Shown piece after piece: positions 50,136 through 59,399 of a DNA stretch of 64,000 bases (the stretch's first letter is position 1; the number at the start of each line of letters is the position of its first letter). The notes beneath the pieces were generated by a model. That model saw only the letters and a program-made list of their open reading frames with translations, searched no databases and was not told where the DNA came from. The DNA is from Flaccisagitta enflata. Its lineage: Eukaryota > Chaetognatha > Sagittoidea > Aphragmophora. The translations under genes and the position numbers were made by a program. The stretch covers positions 41,726,001 to 41,790,000 of the forward strand of contig OZ231128.1 in NCBI GenBank assembly GCA_965153355.1, in the 5' to 3' direction.

Positions 50136-53100
50136 AACTAGATCGACTTGGTCCAATGCTTCCATATCGGCCAATGAAAATGGTTTCAAAAACGTCACTA
50201 CGCAATTTCCGGACGTCTTTTTCATCTTTAGTGATCAGTTTTCCGGTGCGACGTTTGGGCATAAACTCTCTTTGAATGATAATGATGAATAAATGGTGAT
50301 AACGGGGTCATTTATGGGTACTTATGTTTCGAGGTGGTGTGGTCTGAGGCACTGTCCGTTACCAAGTGCGCCTTTTGGGTGTTAAAACTTCTTCAGATTG
50401 TACTCCTTATCTCACCACAAAATGCGTTGGAAGCCAGAATTTCTGCCATGGTTTCGGGGGTCATTCTTTGCCCACGTCGCTTCTCCACGTAAAGACCGAC
50501 GACAAATTCGACGGCGTCGACGTCGTCGGCGTAAAGTCGCTTCAGTTCCGTCGCCAACTCGGAGTTTTCAGCGCCGACGAGATCCTCGAACGACGAATAA
50601 GGATCCAGTTTGAACCGCCTTTTTGGAGCGCGGGAGAATCAAGTGAAAGTTAAGCGCTTCAGAAGACTGCAAAATTACTATCTATTACTGTCTATTTTGC
50701 AAGAGGCGCATTTTTATTTTGCTTGAGCATGGTTACCATTGTTTGTTATAACCACCCCATCAGAACCCCTTTGTATTTATGTTACCTTGTCGAAGTCTGC
50801 TAGATTGATAGTCATTTAAAGAACCTAGTGGCGATTGAATTACAAACATCTGCCAGCAACAATTCCTGCAAAATGGCAAACATGGAGACCGCATACATAC
50901 TCCGTAGTCACCTCCTATAATTGTTCAGCGATTGCAAACGCAGTTCTCTTCCAGTTTCAACAATATGCTCAATAACAGGGATGACTAGAGAGTGATGATT
51001 GAAGGGTCCCATCTCTCCCGCTACTGTCGTCGCCAAACCTGGATTTTTGTTTAAGAGATGCACCATAGTTTGGATTTGAGTTTGTTCAAGGAGTGATTTC
51101 ACTTCAAGAATGGAGGGTATGAGATTGATAGTGCCCTTTTAACATGAGTAGTTATCTCTTCCTCATTTGTAAGCCTTCACGAAATGACGTTCCCATGAAA
51201 AAATGTACATTACATCAAATAACTAGTCATCCAAGGATCGCACTTGGTCAGCGGAACCCGATACCCTGCTGGGAGTGAGAGCAGGGCCGATATCCTGTAG
51301 AACACAGGGGGTAATTTCCAGACGTCCTGAGGGGGCATATTTCAGGCCTTACATGACTGATTTAGGCCACAGAAGGCATATTTGAAGGCTGGAGGGCAGA
51401 ATTAAGGCTTGGAGAGCAGAATTGAGGGGGGGGCTGATTTGAAGCCTGGAGGGCTACATTGAGGGCTGGGAGGGCAAATTTGAGGCTTTGATGACCAAGG
51501 GGGGAGAGATGGAAGGATGGATGGATGTCTGGAAATTACTCCCAGTGTTCTACAGGATATCAGCCCTTTGGGGCCGTTGCCCATAAAGGAGCGGGTTTCA
51601 TGAAGTTTAATTTGTCAGTATACCCCTATTCAGACATTATTTAGGCAAACAACCTGCCGCCATAGACTTCATTCCATGATTCGGCGCAAGTTCAGGGTGA
51701 AAATAAAAATCTTCCACGGAATAATTCGAATTTCCGATGATGAAATTATCCGCCATGAGAGCGTGCCATCTATGAAAGGAAGGAAATTGAAGAGTTTCTA
51801 GTTTCTGATGGTGTGGCTGACACTTTTTCTCGCTCATTCGCCTCTTCAACGCTTCGAGAAGCCGTACAGTACTCTCATAGTACTCTCAATTCTGACGTAA
51901 TGACGAATGTAACAACAATGACAAAGAAGGGATAAGCGCTCAACCCATGCTATACAGAACCTTATCGGATTTGGGTAAAAGAAAAAGAAAGTGACAAAAA
52001 ATTTATAAAACTATCTATCATTCAAATATCAAAAGAAGGACCAAATAGTCCGACTGACCAAACAACCAATCCATTCAAAGATTCTCGAAAGCACGAAAAA
52101 AACAACCAGAGAAGATTACATTTAGAAGCAACCAGATGACGTTTAAACGAACCCAACGTGAAAAGTGAAAAAGGTGGATAGACGGACAGACCTACAGAGA
52201 AACTCATGTATAGACTACCGATAGACTAGATTAAACTCGACGCTGATGCGTCCTTGAAACTGGAAATGTTGGCCTTGCAAAAGCTGTGGCTTGTAGACGA
52301 ATTGGAAGTTGGATCCCGCCGCGTGTTTGACATATTCTTCCACCACGATTTTGCCGGTTTGCATGATTAAGATATTCCTGCAAAATGTCACAAGAAGAGT
52401 TGCGTTTCTTGATTCCCAAATTTGATTGTACAGTAACTTAATTAGAATATAGACTCACATATTCCAAAAAGTCTTTTTTCCGTTGGTCGATATCGGTAAA
52501 ACATTTTTCTTTAGAATTACTAAGCTTTAGGCATTTTTTTCCATGCGCAAGTTGTAAGTTGTGAATTTTCTTTCCACAGAGACAAAAACGCATTATTAGA
52601 TGCGTCCGTCAGGAACACATCTCTATAAGTCGGTCCGTCCGTCGATCCGCCCATCCGTTGGTCGGTCCGTCCGTTACGCCTGTGCAAAAACTGCGTTTTT
52701 CGGCCGTTTTGGGCCACGGTGAGATCGTATACTGAAACAAATGATCAACCAACATGATCCAAGGTCATTCACTACTCAGTCGTTTTACCCGTCTGTTTGT
52801 GCATCTCAGGACCATCTGTCTCTCCATATATGTCACATGATCAATACACGCAAATACACAGTCCGGACGCATTGTTGTCCGGTCGGGCTTGTATGTATAT
52901 GCCTGGTTATCTCACTTTTTACCGGGTGGTTTAAAACAAGCGCTCGTCGTCCCAAGAGGGAAACTGCGTTTTCAAGATTGCGGCCACGCGATTGTGCTCA
53001 CGAAGCCAAATAGCGCCGACCATCATGAGGCCTACCAAACAGGGGGTGGTACAGAGCGGGGGCGATTATGAAATAGAGGCATGGCTGCAGTTTGCGAATT

Positions 53101-56100
53101 GTACAATTAGGCAAGTGAGGCAACATATTTTAACATCACCGAAATGGCGCTTTAGGACAACAACGCAACTCACTGATTTCACGCCTGCTCTCGTTCACAA
53201 ATGAATGACCATGAAAGTCTTTTCAAGCGAGATCATCTTTGAAAAGAGGATTTGGATAAATCAGAATGTTGAAATGTTAAAAACACCTGGCATCATTGCG
53301 AAGACAGGATTTCCCAGTGCAAATTGTCTCTCTTTTGGGACGTTGGATGGATAAATCATGGACACGTTGGCTTCAGTTACGAAAGGCGGCCAGTCTTCCC
53401 CATTCAGTCGCTGCACTTTCATACGTCCATCCTTAAATTCCCTTATGGCAAAATGAAATTACCGACTGGGTGATGTGAAAATCATCTTTTTCATATATTC
53501 ATGTTTGTTTATTTTAATCTTTCTTCATGGCTAAGAAATATATCACATTGTTTTTATCAACATTCTGTAGCTGAAATATAACAGATTGAGCATGAAAAAC
53601 TAAAGGAAAACTGCTGGAAACACTGGCTTTTCCCAACTGATTTCCAAAGCACCAACTTCTAACTTCTGTAAGGCTGTAACTTTTAAACCGTTTGATTAAC
53701 AAGATTTGCTGGTTGGCAATTGCTTCATCTGTTGACACTCTTCTATACTATCATGAATTTTTGTACGATCCATCAATAAACACCTGAATAGAGATTGACC
53801 TCAGATCCTAAGAAAGTAACGACATGAGCTCTAGCTTGAACTAATCTGCTTGAATTTGGTCCGGAAAGATAGCTTTGTGAATGCACATAACTCTGTTCAT
53901 CTCATTCATTAAAATTTTAAACTTCTTAGGGGCCCCTAAGGGCCCCCGAAAAGCCCTCAGAGAGAATCTTTTTTGAAAAAAAAGTGGGGTGCAATTGATA
54001 CGAAATGACTTAATTCGCCTAGATCCAAAAATCATGTAACCTTATTTTTTTCAAAAAATTTGGAAAATTTTTGTGTCGCGCGTTGGGGCCCTTGAAATTA
54101 AAATCATTAAATATTTTTTTGAACAATGGTTTTTGAAAGTGGGGTGCAATCGATGTTGGATTTGCCCAGATCCAAAATCCTATAACCTTACTTTCTTTTT
54201 CAAAAAACTTTGAAAATTTTTGTGTTGCATGTTGGGGCCTTTGAAAACAAGGCCGGATACACGGCTACCTTAGTCGCGTGCGGGTGGGCAGGGGCAGCGA
54301 AAAGAAGCTGAGCGTGACCGACCGACCGACCGACAGACAGACAGACAGACGGACAGAGCGGGTTGTAGAGTCGCGTGCACGCGACGAAAAATCACAAAAT
54401 ATTTTTTTTGAAAAATAGTCTGTAAAAATGTGGTGTAATTGATAGGAAATGACTTAATTTGCATAGATCCAAAATTCTGTATCCTTAATTTTTTCAAAAA
54501 ACTTTTTCAGCTTGATACGGTTAAAGAAAATGCTCATAACTTCCAAAAAATTTGAGCTAAATCCTTGAAATTTGAAACGTGCAATATTGAAAGCGCTTAG
54601 CAGGTCCATGCAAAAGATTGAAAAACTGGCTGACCTTGGAAAATTTTCGAGTCAAAGTCTAACCGGAAACAAAACAAGAAACAGACCCAAATACTTTTTC
54701 TTGCGCCGAGCTGTATTCACCATGGGAGTGGGTTGAAAAGCCTCAACAGGTCAAGGCTTGTTCCCCTACGGCTACCAGCCCCATCATGGATCATGCATCA
54801 AATTAATTTACCATACCACTCGATTCCATGAAAAGCAAATTTGAACATGAAGCAAGTACCTGAGTTGATTTCGTTTTTCAGTCGTATCTCCGTAGACGTT
54901 GTTCAGATCAACGACGTTGGGATTGTTGTGCGTGTATGGAAGTTTGAGCTTTCTTTGCGTGCCTTCTAACTCCGTATCCGACTTGAAAAATTGGTGAGTG
55001 AAATGTTGAGCAAAGAAAAAGAAGAGAGCGTTTGTCCCGACTTGACTTGACCGAAACCTCTTCCGTTCAAACAGCCTTATTGGAATACAAAAAAGTTTGA
55101 AATAAGCCATCTGCAATAGTCCATGATCTTTTCTTAAAATGTTAGAATCCTGTACCGAATGATATTGGTTCACCTGGTTGAATTGTAACAAGGTCAACAA
55201 ACCTTAGTTACGTGGTATCTAGGGTAATAAATGTAATTAAGGTAATTAAGGTAATTACATAATTACTTATATCTACATAACATTACTTAATTTTATGTTT
55301 ATCTAGATATACCTATCTTCATACTACTTATTTTTCATATCTTCATAATAGTTATCTTACCTATCTTCATAATCCAGGTTTGCTTGCTCTTAATTTAGGG
55401 GCAGTGACCATTGCTATAACAAATTTATAACAAATTATAAATCATAACTACATTACGACTTAAAATTACCTATAATCACCTATAATTAGTTAAAATAATA
55501 CATAATTATCTTTAATTGCCTTTAAAATGACTTTAGAGCTTATATTTCCAAAATGTGATGGATGGACCAACCGACCGACAGACCAACTTACCCCTTCTAG
55601 CGTTGCGTTCACGCGACTAAAAATCGCATTAATTTGTTATTATATATATGATAAAGGTCACTTAGCACAGCTCAAAATAAGAATGCTTCAAATATCTGGG
55701 TTTTTTTTAATCTAAGGATTTTTTTTCGTTTAAGATTGTTATTGATTAGTCTAAATCTAAACAGTAAGGCAGTTGAGCCTATTTCAAATCATCTGAAACA
55801 TTCTGCAATGACAGGCAATTGAAAACTTCCGCTTTACTAGTCGGACCTATGCCTTTAAGCAACTCAGGTAGTCAGTCGGGCCGTCGGTTCATACCAATCT
55901 AATGACAACAAGCAGTGTTCACATAAATAACTCTCCCCACTTTTACTTAGTTAAGTCCTTGATAGGTGGTAATTGTGATTTTCCGACGGTTCCCAAAGGC
56001 GTAGGGCAATTTTCACCAACTGGGGGCAGAATTCGTCCATAGAAGGATTTTTCGGTGGTCGTGGTCGAGGTGACATAGTCATGCTTTGAGTCATATTGAG

Positions 56101-57062
56101 CAACAAAGTCGTACATTTCACTGAGCGATAGGTAGACGTAACGCATCAGAGCGTCTTGTAGAAATTCAAGTTGGTTTACTGTAAAGAAACAAGTTTTTCA
56201 ATGTGAATTTGTACATCAGAGTGCACAAGTCCACCATCATCATTTTAATCGTCATCGTCATTGTCATTATCATTGTCATCATCATCAGAATCATATATTG
56301 ATTCTCACACGCATTTTTGTCCTATGGGCCATGCATGGCACATATTAAGAATTTTTCTTAAAGCGCGGTGTCATTTTTTCTGAGTGACCATCTGTGTCAC
56401 ATCCCCAATCCCAGCTACGCACGCGATCAAAGCAGCCGGATCAAACTAAAGGCCTTAATTTTGAAAACACGCCAGTAGAACTACGATGATGGCAAATTTC
56501 AGTTGAATGCGATTTACCAAAATCCCAAATGAATTTCCATTTCGGATGCGTCATGATGTGACTAATGGTTGGTCTGCTGGGAGTAATTAGATTCTTGAGC
56601 CAGGTTTTCCAAAATGGAATCTCACAATGTTCGCCGTAAAAACCAGTGTGAACGCAGTCGCACCAAAAACCAACTCCATCGACTCCAGTCTCCACACAAA
56701 CACCGCGATTTTTGCACGGAAATGAACAGCAACCTATGTTAGGGCGGGTTTCTAGTGAAGATGAAAAACGCATTTGTTCCTGTGAAACGCGTTTACAGCG
56801 TCGACACATATTCTTAGATTTTACTGTCCTACGATAAAGTGAGCAAAGTGAGTGAGCAAGCCCGTAAACAAGCAAGCGAGCGGAGTGAGCATGCCGAAGT
56901 AGAGCGATACGGAGCGAGTGAGTCAAGTGAATGGTGCGAGCGAACAAACATAGCGAGCGGCCGAGTGGCCCGTTAAAAACGCGGTTGTCACGAGTAGAAA
57001 CAGACCCATGATATGATATGATTGACGCACCCAGATTTCATAAGCCATATCATTGTGATTAT

Positions 57063-57139
<77 letters not shown>

Positions 57140-57262
57140 AGACAGAGGAAAGAGAAAGACCACCCAACCAACCAACCAACCTGGTACACTTTTGGCGCCA
57201 TTGGATGATCTCAAAAGAGTTGTTAAGAAGAGCAAAACGGCAAATTTCATAATGAGATACAT
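49641..57262 (-). CDS. Cyclooxygenase-like (prostaglandin G/H synthase family) gene, 11 coding exons, one internal stop
   Basis: Exons on the minus strand: 57262-57181, 56733-56518, 56178-55947, 55075-54860, 53441-53287, 53031-52923, 52377-52219, 51769-51654, 51101-50912, 50618-50416, 49852-49641. All introns are GT-AG, phases agree at every junction, and from the Met at 57250 the exons total 1878 nt (626 codons with stop), close to the ~600 residues of vertebrate COX. Order: signal peptide, EGF module, membrane-binding helices, heme-peroxidase domain, C-terminal NEEL resembling the STEL ER-retention signal. The family oxygenates arachidonate to PGG2 and reduces it to PGH2 in the ER lumen. 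Seen: distal Q203/H207, Y385, W387 and H388 are kept (ovine numbering); R120 is Leu, Y355 Ser, S530 Ala, H386 Arg. Codon 330 is TAA where the family has Gln. Inference: a diverged COX-like dioxygenase, possibly recently inactivated. An in-frame ATG four codons upstream (57262) is equally usable as start. Confidence 0.9.
50070..50131. repeat. (GA)n array in COX-like intron 10
   Basis: Pure GA on the plus strand, between exons 10 and 11 of the COX-like gene. Confidence 0.95.
50416..50618 (-). CDS. COX-like exon 10: substrate-channel segment lacking Ser530
   Basis: Encodes [20 protein letters not shown], then [18 protein letters not shown], colinear with RFGMKPYTSFQELTGEKEM and ELEELYGDIDALEFYPG. 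The final stretch EILASNAFC aligns with EMGAPFSLK, placing Ala at the aspirin-acetylated Ser530 and Leu at Gly526. Cys512 is also missing. Donor TGTG|GTGAGA is strong. Confidence 0.9.
50912..51101 (-). CDS. COX-like exon 9
   Basis: Ends [19 protein letters not shown], matching VIKESRVLRLQPFNEYRKR. The 5' part (about 13 residues before LLNKNPG) has no counterpart in vertebrate COX, so the start is less certain; the acceptor CTTGAAG at 51102 is the only AG that keeps phase. Donor AG|GTGACT, phase 2. Confidence 0.8.
51229..51590 (+). mobile_element. Family B, short copy in COX-like intron 8
   Basis: Head CTAGTCATCCAAGGATCGCA, TATCCTGTAGAACACAGGG, GGAGGGCAGAATTAAGGC cargo, then GTTCTACAGGATATCAGCCC and TTTGGGGCCGTTGCCC. 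Confidence 0.72.
51654..51769 (-). CDS. COX-like exon 8: proximal heme ligand
   Basis: Joined to exon 7 it reads [11 protein letters not shown], matching YHWHPLMPDSF. The proximal heme ligand His388 and Trp387 are kept; His386 is replaced by Arg. The split codon CG|A makes the Arg, so it depends on the junction, but no alternative junction restores His. Acceptor TTTCATAG, donor GCAG|GTTGTT. Confidence 0.87.
52219..52377 (-). CDS. COX-like exon 7: helix to catalytic tyrosine
   Basis: Encodes [20 protein letters not shown], matching LILIGETIKIVIEEYVQQLS; Tyr348 and Val349 equivalents are present but Tyr355 is Ser. It ends [10 protein letters not shown] plus CG, so the last full codon is the catalytic Tyr385 equivalent (residue 385 from the Met at 57250). 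Acceptor TTTTGCAG, donor CG|GTAGTC. Confidence 0.9.
52600..52705 (+). mobile_element. Family A, hairpin-end fragment (COX-like intron 6)
   Basis: TCTCTATAAGTCGGTCCGTC, GTTGGTCGGTCCGTCCGTTA and CTGCGTTTTTCGGCC; no opposite end. Confidence 0.45.
52923..53031 (-). CDS. COX-like exon 6, carries an in-frame TAA
   Basis: Encodes [19 protein letters not shown], matching [19 protein letters not shown]; the REHNR helix is exact, while Cys313 is Ala. After DDERLF comes TAA (52933-52931), then Thr-Thr-Arg, where COX has FQTAR. Reading through keeps length and phase with exon 7 (donor CG|GTAAAAAG). An alternative donor before the stop (CTT|GTTTTA) is weak and would delete five conserved residues. Confidence 0.88.
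53287..53441 (-). CDS. COX-like exon 5
   Basis: Encodes [19 protein letters not shown] followed by a segment ending NPVFAMMPG, colinear with LFKDGKLKYQMLNGEVYPP through QEVFGLLPG of COX-1 without gaps. Acceptor CATAAG, donor CCAG|GTGTTT, phase 1. Confidence 0.9.
53925..54510. repeat. Tandem repeat, ~3 units of ~150-190 bp, in COX-like intron 4
   Basis: Each unit contains AGTGGGGTGCAAT or a variant, TAGATCCAAAAT, CTTATTTTTTTCAAAAAA and TTGGGGCC. The third is split by the family A insertion at 54247-54390. Confidence 0.65.
54247..54390 (-). mobile_element. Family A inserted in a tandem repeat (COX-like intron 4)
   Basis: AACAAGGCCGGATACACGGC to GTCGCGTGCACGCGAC and GAAAA. It interrupts the third unit of the repeat at 53925-54510, so flanking units give the empty-site sequence and define both ends. 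Confidence 0.8.
54860..55075 (-). CDS. COX-like exon 4: distal heme site
   Basis: Contains [11 protein letters not shown], almost identical to the COX distal heme motif; Gln203 and His207 equivalents are both present, so the peroxidase site looks intact. It then has [10 protein letters not shown], matching VDLGHIYGDN. The exon is bounded by an AATAAG acceptor and an AG|GTACTT donor in phase 2. Confidence 0.93.
55545..55626 (-). mobile_element. Family A, hairpin-end fragment (COX-like intron 3)
   Basis: GGACCAACCGACCGACAGAC, then GTTGCGTTCACGCGACTAAA; the opposite end is missing. Confidence 0.55.
55947..56178 (-). CDS. COX-like exon 3: end of membrane-binding domain, start of catalytic domain
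   Basis: The acceptor TTTCTTTACAG is strong. The exon starts [13 protein letters not shown], aligning with VNATFIRDTLMR of COX-1. Seven residues after the shared LMR the alignment places Leu where COX has Arg120, the residue that pairs with the fatty-acid carboxylate. The ENCPTPLG segment keeps the cysteine that bridges to the EGF module. The Asn144 glycosylation sequon is absent. It ends in phase 2 at CTAA|GTAAAAG. Confidence 0.92.
56518..56733 (-). CDS. COX-like exon 2: EGF module and membrane-binding helices
   Basis: Begins after an ATAG acceptor with the Cys-Cys pair of the COX EGF domain ([12 protein letters not shown]), then [13 protein letters not shown], so the six EGF cysteines plus the extra cysteine that bridges to the catalytic domain are present. 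It continues with the amphipathic membrane-binding segment ([14 protein letters not shown]) and ends at WKFIWDF, donor G|GTAAAT, phase 1. Confidence 0.92.
56742..57007. mobile_element. 266-bp MITE, copy 2 (COX-like intron 1)
   Basis: Same element as 49331-49599 in the same orientation, with mutated ends (GGGCGGGTTTCTAGT and GTAGAAACAGACCC). The interior is recognisably colinear (cgagcgaacaaacatagcga against cgagcgaacaaacacagaga). Its left end lies 9 bp upstream of the exon 2 acceptor, on the intron side, so it overlaps the expected polypyrimidine tract. Confidence 0.85.
57063..57134. repeat. (GA)n array in COX-like intron 1
   Basis: Pure GA between exon 1 and MITE copy 2. Confidence 0.95.
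57181..57262 (-). CDS. COX-like exon 1: signal peptide
   Basis: Encodes a short N-terminus followed by a hydrophobic run ([12 protein letters not shown]) and a small-residue region (SSNG), a textbook secretory signal peptide. It ends in phase 1 at CCAG|GTTGG, which joins the GT at the start of exon 2 to give Gly directly before the Cys-Cys pair of the EGF module. The two candidate starts are 57262 and 57250. No TATA box or other promoter element was convincing upstream. Confidence 0.75.
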
Positions 57263-57334
57263 TCTTTTATTTTGCTGGTGTTTCTTTAGACGGTATCATA
57301 TCAAGAGAGCGATATCTAAATGGTGAGTTGTTGA

Positions 57335-57414
57335 AAAACTGGTTCAAGCGGATGTAAAACCTGCCCTAAGAGAGAGAGAGAGAGAGAGAGAAAGAGAAAG
57401 AGAAAGAGAAAGAG

Positions 57415-57445
<31 letters not shown>

Positions 57446-57530
57446 TTTTTGGAACAAAACTGGTCCAAGCGAATGTAAAACCTGCCCTAAAAGAGAGAGA
57501 TAGAGAGGAAGAGAGAGAGAGAGATAGAAT
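57335..57530. repeat. Duplicated (GA)n-containing segment
   Basis: CAAGCGGATGTAAAACCTGC and CAAGCGAATGTAAAACCTGC, each followed by a GA/GAAA array, about 117 bp apart. Confidence 0.8.
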
Positions 57531-57532
57531 GG

Positions 57533-57960
57533 CATGCCAAATGTTACGATTACTAACTACAAATATCTTGGTGTGAAACTTTTGCAGGCAAGCAGTTTGA
57601 AACCCCAACTCGTAAACCTTTGATGTCATTTTATTTCAGCACGAATACTATCTTGAACGTACTAAACAAACCAAGTGAACAAGTACACATGAAGTTATTG
57701 TACAGTAATAGGGTTTCAATCTTGACTTATGCTTGTGAAGTGAAAAGACATAATGGACGTGACATGACCACTTTAGATATTCCTCTCCATGATTGTATTA
57801 GAAGAATTTTTGGTTTTCACCGTTGGGAAGGTACGCGTGAACTTCGGTAGTCATTAGGATACGAATCCATTACAGAAATTTTTGCCAAAAGATATAAGAG
57901 TTTCATGAATGGTTTGAATCGTACTTGTAATTTGGTTTTGATTCGATTGAAGTCTTTCAA
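57533..57960 (+). pseudogene. Fragment of a second non-LTR reverse transcriptase (C-terminal part)
   Basis: The plus-strand reading shows TNYKYLGV in one frame, then after a frameshift near 57567 FAGKQFE and, past a gap, LLYSNRVSILTYACEVK and HDCIRRIFGFHRWEGTREL. A TAG at 57848-57850 interrupts, and the same frame continues with GYESITEIFAKRY. These are typical of the post-catalytic region of animal LINE polyproteins. The sequence differs from the LINE at 40.6 kb, so it is a different family. It lies just upstream of the COX-like gene, in the opposite orientation. Confidence 0.75.
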
Positions 57961-58112
57961 CTAATTTTCTTGTGATACTGTAACATTTTTATCTCTTTTA
58001 TCGTCTGTTTTCATTTTTTAAAAACATTTTTTTTTCTTTTACTTGTGGAGTGTTGTTGTCAGCCCTGTCACAATTCATTTGTTGACGAATATAAATCTCA
58101 TATATATATATA

Positions 58113-58116
<4 letters not shown>

Positions 58117-58170
<54 letters not shown>
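58117..58170. repeat. (GA)n array after (TA)n
   Basis: A short TATATATA precedes GA. Confidence 0.95.
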
Positions 58171-58172
<2 letters not shown>

Positions 58173-58179
58173 ACACAGT

Positions 58180-59002
58180 TTAGACAGAGACTTTGAGGGA
58201 TAGTGCACGTAGTTACGACGTCGTAACAACATGTATTTAGAGCAAATACAAATATTTCTGACAGGCACTGTCGTAACTGCGTGGTTGCCCCAGAAAGGGA
58301 CAGAGAAAGAGAGAGAATGTTTGGATCAAATTAGCTTTCAAAGGCTGATTCTGTAGCGGCGCATAGGGGCCAATGACCTCGTTACGTTTATAGAGGTATT
58401 TTAAGTTGCGGACTTGCGATATTCTTGCTGAGGTGGTCCATCCATCCATCTGTCTGCCTGCCTATCCATCCATTCGTCCGTCTGTCCATCCGTCCATCCG
58501 TCCGTCCATCTGTCCGCTCATCTGTCTGTCCATCCATCAATCTGCTACGGGCATCAGGTACCGCTGACCATTTAACGCTTTTGCAGCTACCCTTTTCTTC
58601 TTTTTTTTTTGTTGGGGATACGCAACACCAAAAGAGGCTTTGACCGTCCGTCCTTTAGTCCATCTAACACCCCTTCCATAGTTAGGCGAACTGGGATGAA
58701 AACGCGCTGTTTAAGGGTTGTTAAATACTAGTATGATCAATTCAGACGATGTGAAACATCAACAACGGTAGATTACATCAACATAATCCAAAAAATGCCT
58801 CAAAAATTCAGACGGCTATCTCCTTATAAAGTCAACTATGCAAAATAGGGAATGGTCGCGTAAGGGCCCTATTTTACCGTGATTACAATATGTCACCTTC
58901 TTTTCCCAAGCTTTTGTCAGTTTACTCGGCCTTCCCTGCCCCTCTTTCTGCGCCACTGACTCTCCTGCATCAACTAACCTCATTTTGTGACATATGGCGG
59001 GG
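58180..59002. other. Unique sequence with CCATCCATCTGT-type tract
   Basis: 58436-58540 is a (CCAT/CTGT/CCGT) tract followed by ACCGCTGACCATTTAACGC, the tail motif of family B, so this is probably a family B remnant. No gene. Confidence 0.45.
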
Positions 59003-59392
59003 TTTTTAGTCGCGTGCATGCGACTCTACACCCCGCTTTGTCGGTCCGTCCGTCAGTCCGTCCGTCGGTCCGTCCGTCGGTCCGTCCGTCGGTCCGTCCG
59101 TCACACTTTACTTTTTTTGTAATAAAGCGTCAACTCTTAGGTCATTTTAAGTCTTTTTTAGTCATTAATAGTTATTCTAAGTCATTTTGAGTCATTCTAA
59201 GTCATTTTAAGTTATTCAAAGTCATTTTAAGTTATTTCAAATCATTTTTGGTCATTACGTTTTTTAGACATTTTAAGTCCTTTTTGGACATTTTAAGTCA
59301 TTCTAAGTCATTCTAAGTCATTTTAAGTCATTCTAAGTCCTTCTTACCCTGTAAATCTCGCACGCGACTTATAGGTGTTGGCCTTGTTTTTT
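59003..59392 (+). mobile_element. Family A with AAGTCATTTT cargo
   Basis: TTTTTAGTCGCGTGCATGCG, (GTCGGTCCGTCC)n, then an AAGTCATTTT/AAGTCATTCT array (59150-59345), and the right end CGCACGCGACTTATAGGTGT plus TGGCCTTGTTTT. Confidence 0.78.
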
Positions 59393-59399
59393 GCATCCC

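Noticed and set aside
54808-55200. Single 130-residue protein containing [11 protein letters not shown]
   Set aside because: Only 55075-54860 is homologous; the rest is intron read-through.
56441-56947. Single 168-residue EGF-containing protein
   Set aside because: The frame runs past real splice sites on both sides; homology stops exactly at the acceptor (56734) and donor (56517), so it is one exon of the COX-like gene.
49641-57262. Alternative genetic code (TAA read as Gln)
   Set aside because: The TAA sits at a Gln position, but nothing else supports it: no other exon uses TAA or TAG internally, and animal nuclear genomes use the standard code. A mutation is simpler.
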